Assembly: GCA_011763485.2 (NCBI GenBank)
Contig: JAANSK020254830.1
Span: 1 to 22,775, forward strand
DNA length: 22,775 nucleotides
Direction: 5' to 3'
Source of the DNA: Isoetes engelmannii
Lineage: Eukaryota > Streptophyta > Lycopodiopsida > Isoetales > Isoetaceae
A program made the translations under genes and the position numbers. Of this stretch, positions 20,151 to 22,775 are shown piece after piece; within the stretch, counting starts at the first letter, position 1; each line of letters starts with the position of its first letter. The notes under the pieces were generated by a model. It was not told the DNA's origin. It saw only the letters and a list, made by a program, of their open reading frames with translations, and did not search any database.

Positions 20151-20900
20151 GAAGGTTGTCCCCCGCCCCCCAGTGGACCACTAGCAGAGTTGTTCCATGT
20201 ACAAGGCATGTGACCCTCACTGCCCAGCCAATTATCGCACCATCATGGTCAGCTCCCTCTTTGAAAAATTATTGGCTGGTCCTTGAGCAATGGCTACGAT
20301 ATGGATAGAAGACATGGAAGTGCATGCTCTTACACAGGCAGGCTTCCGATCTAGCTCTTCCACCATTGACCACATCTTCACTCTGAAACCCTAATTGAAG
20401 ATAGTAGGAACCGCCGGCAAGATCTGTACTGTTCTTTTGTGGATTTTGCAAAAGCTTTTGACACTATACCTAGGGACAAGTTGTGGGACACATTGCGGCA
20501 ATTGGAAACCCAGTCAAGTTGCAAAATGCAATGTATAGGTTATATAAAGCATGCTCAGGTCGTCTAACACTGTCAAGAAAACCCTTCGTCAGTAGTATTG
20601 GGGTCCGTAAGGGCTGCCCGCTTTTCTTGATGCCTTTTGGTCTGTATATTGATCAATTGGAAGATTGGCTTGCTCAACACAGAGGAGCAGGCACTCAGCT
20701 CATGCACCACATAATTCGCCAACTCATATATGCTTATGATGTTGACCTATTGGTCTACACTCTGGAAGACATGCAGTGTCATCTGAATGCTCTAGACACA
20801 TTCTGCCAATTCACTGGTATGCGGGTTAACTTGGCCAAAATCAGAGTACTGCTAGTTTCATCCTCCATCAGTCAAGACCTCTCTCCTTCACTTATCAGGG
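20150..20900 (+). pseudogene. LINE copy 2: reverse transcriptase domain
   Basis: RT motifs appear in order. ANYRTIMVSSLFEKLL (about 20228-20275) is followed by QAGFRSSSSTIDHIF (about 20338-20382). Motif A is FVDFAKAFDTIPRDKLW (20436-20486, catalytic Asp kept). GVRKGCPLFLMPFGLYID (about 20600-20653) matches the usual RQGCPLSP motif B. Motif C is YAYDVDLL (YAYD at 20729-20740) in place of YADD. NLAKIRVLL (from about 20827) matches motif D. The second half lies in a 201-codon ORF at 20483-21088, the longest surviving piece of the element. Loss of a catalytic Asp and upstream frame changes make it inactive. Confidence 0.85.
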
Positions 20901-20907
20901 ACAGAAT

Positions 20908-21290
20908 GTGGAGATGGCTCCGACCTATAAGTATTTGGGAACCGAGTTTCCAACCATACCACACTGGGATGCTTGCATCAGGTTGTGCGTCACAGCGGGC
21001 TGGAAAGCTCTATACGTCATGCAGAATAACAGCCACAAGGCAGAGTTGTATGACTGGAGTCACCAGTCACACATCTTCAAGGCCCTAGTCGAGCATCTTC
21101 TCCTATACGGGCGGAAGTATGGGGTCCGATAATATCACTGACCACTTGGAATGACCTGGAACAGGTACAGAAAGCCATCTTAGCATGAGCACTTGGCGTA
21201 AAGTCTACAATTCCATATTAGATCCTGCTGCAAGAGATGGGTTTCCTACCCCTCCAAAGGGCTGCATTAGACCGCCATATCCTTTACTTT
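20908..21290 (+). pseudogene. LINE copy 2: post-RT region
   Basis: The 20908 frame gives APTYKYLGTEF and then LCVTAGWKALYVMQNNSHKA, and ends in LLLYGRKYGVR. A later frame (about 21190-21290) gives ALGVKSTIPYQILLQEMGFL. Both match copy 1 (12359-12830) closely. A frame change separates this segment from the RT frame above. Confidence 0.75.
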
Positions 21291-21565
21291 AGAAGGTTGT
21301 CGTCCGTATGGGTGATACTCATTTGTCGAATCTAGCTTTAGCTGTAGTATTGGGTCCACAACGTCGCAAAGCTTGCTGGAAGGACAAATAAGCTCAGTGG
21401 TTCTCCCGATGGAATGTACAGACACACAGGTACGTGCAGGTGGACACGAAGAAGGAGCACGATGAATTGAGGCAGTACCTTGATGCTTGCTTCCTTAGCA
21501 TACTATGGGATTCAGATGCTCTGTCACATGTCAAGATAGCACACTATCAGCAGTAGGTCAATCCC

Positions 21566-21889
21566 ATGCTCGCACAAGACCCGCACCACTACCTGCGCAC
21601 TCATTTACCCATGAAGAAGCACAAAGTGATAGCTTCTATCCGCACGGGTGCGCATCATCTTCGCATTGAGACAGGCCGATGGACTCGGGAGGCATGCGAG
21701 GACAGGATCTGTCAGTGTTGCCAGCAGGGTGCCATTGAGGATGAATGCCATGTTCTTCAAACCTGCCCAGTATACACTCATATCCAGGCATGGTATGTTC
21801 AGTTTGTTCTGCCTGGCCAACCGCTGCATGTGCTATTGGATACGACCTCTGTGAGTTTGCTTGGATCATATCTTCAAGAGTTCATATGA
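21566..21889 (+). pseudogene. LINE copy 2: C-terminal zinc-finger region
   Basis: This 107-codon ORF contains IRTGAHHLRIETGRWTR, then ICQCCQQGAIEDECHVLQTC, a CX2CX9HX4C finger with all ligands intact, then VLPGQPLHVLL, and ends with its own stop at 21887-21889. A conserved HHL-x-x-E-TGRWTR segment ahead of the finger is common in LINE ORF2 C-termini. It looks like the natural end of ORF2, about 125 bp before the tail. Confidence 0.8.
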
Positions 21890-22037
21890 ATTCAGTTGTG
21901 CCCAGCATACTGCTAAGGTTTTTCCCTCCTGACAGTAATATGCTTGCTGCTATCTCTTTGTTTGGGTCCCATAGGCCAAGGACTATAAAAAATATATTCT
22001 ATTCTATTATATTCTCTTGAATTGAGCTGCATTTATA

Positions 22038-22515
22038 ATCAAATCATGCATTGGGCTGGAAATTGCAGATGTGTGCAATTAATGTGTGAAGATTTGAATG
22101 TGTTTCAACTTCTTTTGAGCTAGATTGGTTTTTTTGGAATGATAATGTATGTCTAGAAAAGTGACTATGCAAGGTAGATATTAATTTTGTAATTATGCTT
22201 TTAACATTTTGCTGGTTGTTATAAGGGTAATATTATGGATTTGCATATTGTTATTGTTAAGTTATTGATTCTATTCTATATCAAATCATGCATTGGGCTG
22301 GAAATTGCAGATGTGTGCAATTAATGTGTGAAGACTTGAATGTGTTTCAACTTCTTTTGAGCTAGATTGGGTTTTTTTCGAATGATAATGTATGTCTAGA
22401 AAAGTGTGTATGCAAGGTAGATATTAATTTTGTAATTATGCTTTTAACTTTTTGCTAGTTGTTATAAGGGTAATGTTATGGATTTGCATATTGTTATTGT
22501 TATTGTTAAGTTATT
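22038..22515. repeat. 242-bp tandem duplication next to the LINE tail
   Basis: The unit starting ATCAAATCATGCATTGGGCT at 22038 recurs at 22280. The two copies differ at only a few positions (for example AAGATTTG/AAGACTTG, GTGACTATG/GTGTGTATG, TAATATTAT/TAATGTTAT). The first unit ends in TTCTATTCTAT (22269-22279), the same pentanucleotide as the LINE tail that ends 22 bp before unit 1. The second unit runs into TTATTG repeats at about 22490-22530. No ORF is present. Confidence 0.9.
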
Positions 22516-22775
22516 GTTAAGTTATATTGTTATTATTCGAAAACATATTATTAAGCTATTGTTTTAAAATCATATGTATATAGGTTAACTTGGACACTAA
22601 AAAGAAAGTTGTGATTTGTCGAGCAGGAGACCTATTGGCCAAAATTTGTGAATTCTGAGTGCCTCTTCGAGGCTGCCATTATATCAGTCACCAGGGGGTT
22701 TCACCTTAGGTGGTATACGTCATCTGCGTTCCTGGAGTTGGAAACCCCCCTCCCCCCCCCCCACCCCCCACAACC
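22516..22775. other. Non-coding DNA ending in a C-rich tract
   Basis: AT-rich sequence gives way to an unremarkable stretch, then a homopolymer-like C tract with few interruptions (about 22745-22769). No gene is seen. The missing part of the Copia gag is not found here. Confidence 0.4.

Larger units (their letters stand above)
18645..22016 (+). mobile_element. LINE copy 2, near full coding length, with TTCTA tail
   Basis: Plus-strand non-LTR retrotransposon of about 3.4 kb. It holds an AP endonuclease (18654-19480), a linker (19635-20140), RT (20150-20900), a post-RT region (20908-21290), a C-terminal zinc finger (21566-21889), a short 3' UTR and a TTCTATTCTATTATATTC tail ending near 22016. 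The 5' boundary is uncertain because copy 1 does not reach it; the first recognisable endonuclease residues begin about ten bases after the Copia fragment ends. The 3' UTR is shorter than in copy 1, with part of the block at 11650-11720 missing. Frameshifts and stops break the ORF many times. No convincing target-site duplication is visible. Confidence 0.9.

Noticed and set aside
19760-20209. 149-codon minus-strand ORF
   Set aside because: It is the antisense of the LINE copy 2 linker and RT start; the plus-strand frames match copy 1.
22745-22769. C-rich tract as a G-quadruplex or regulatory site
   Set aside because: It sits at the window edge and is homopolymer-like, so it may be sequencing or assembly noise; nothing around it supports a function.
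1-22775. CRISPR array, phage, operon or other prokaryotic system
   Set aside because: There are no regularly spaced direct repeats of CRISPR type, no densely packed ORFs and no ribosome-binding-site pattern; the content is eukaryotic retrotransposons.

Overview
This is a repeat-rich, gene-poor stretch of a eukaryotic nuclear genome, most likely a land plant. No long host ORF, operon or ribosome-binding-site pattern is visible. The only coding sequence I can recognise is transposon-derived: non-LTR (LINE) reverse transcriptase elements with an AP-type endonuclease, and a Ty1/Copia-type fragment. The LINE style (N-terminal endonuclease, RT, C-terminal CX2CX9HX4C finger) together with Copia fits a seedless plant such as a fern or lycophyte, but the species is an inference. 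I see no intact host gene, tRNA, rRNA or CRISPR array.

Layout. 1-6900: AT-rich non-coding DNA carrying a LINE 3'-end stub (1986-2070, +), a 28-bp tandem repeat, a foldback/MITE-like element with perfect 22-bp inverted arms (3871-3892 and 4022-4043), an array of GTTACCCC-type motifs (4298-4388) and a 105-bp tandem duplication (5254-5463). 6889-8530: copy A of an unnamed dispersed repeat, carrying a segment that resembles plant LINE ORF1. 10755-11075: a 34-bp tandem repeat followed by a LINE 3'-end stub (-) with a pure GATAG tail. 11601-14112: 5'-truncated LINE copy 1 (-). 14190-15345: copy B of the 6889-8530 repeat, lacking the ORF1-like segment. 15370-16020: the C-terminal part of a second LINE family (+). 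16480-18640: Copia fragment (-), a fossil without visible LTRs. 18645-22016: LINE copy 2 (+), nearly full coding length but decayed. 22038-22515: a 242-bp tandem duplication next to the LINE tail. The window ends in a C-rich tract.

The most interesting thread is the LINE family seen four times. All four copies share a 3' terminal sequence and end in a pentanucleotide microsatellite (TTCTA or CTATC on the sense strand) rather than poly(A). Two are full-size or half-size copies and two are little more than the 3' end, the pattern expected of target-primed reverse transcription with heavy 5' truncation. Both RT-bearing copies have lost the first aspartate of the YADD box, by different substitutions, so neither looks active.
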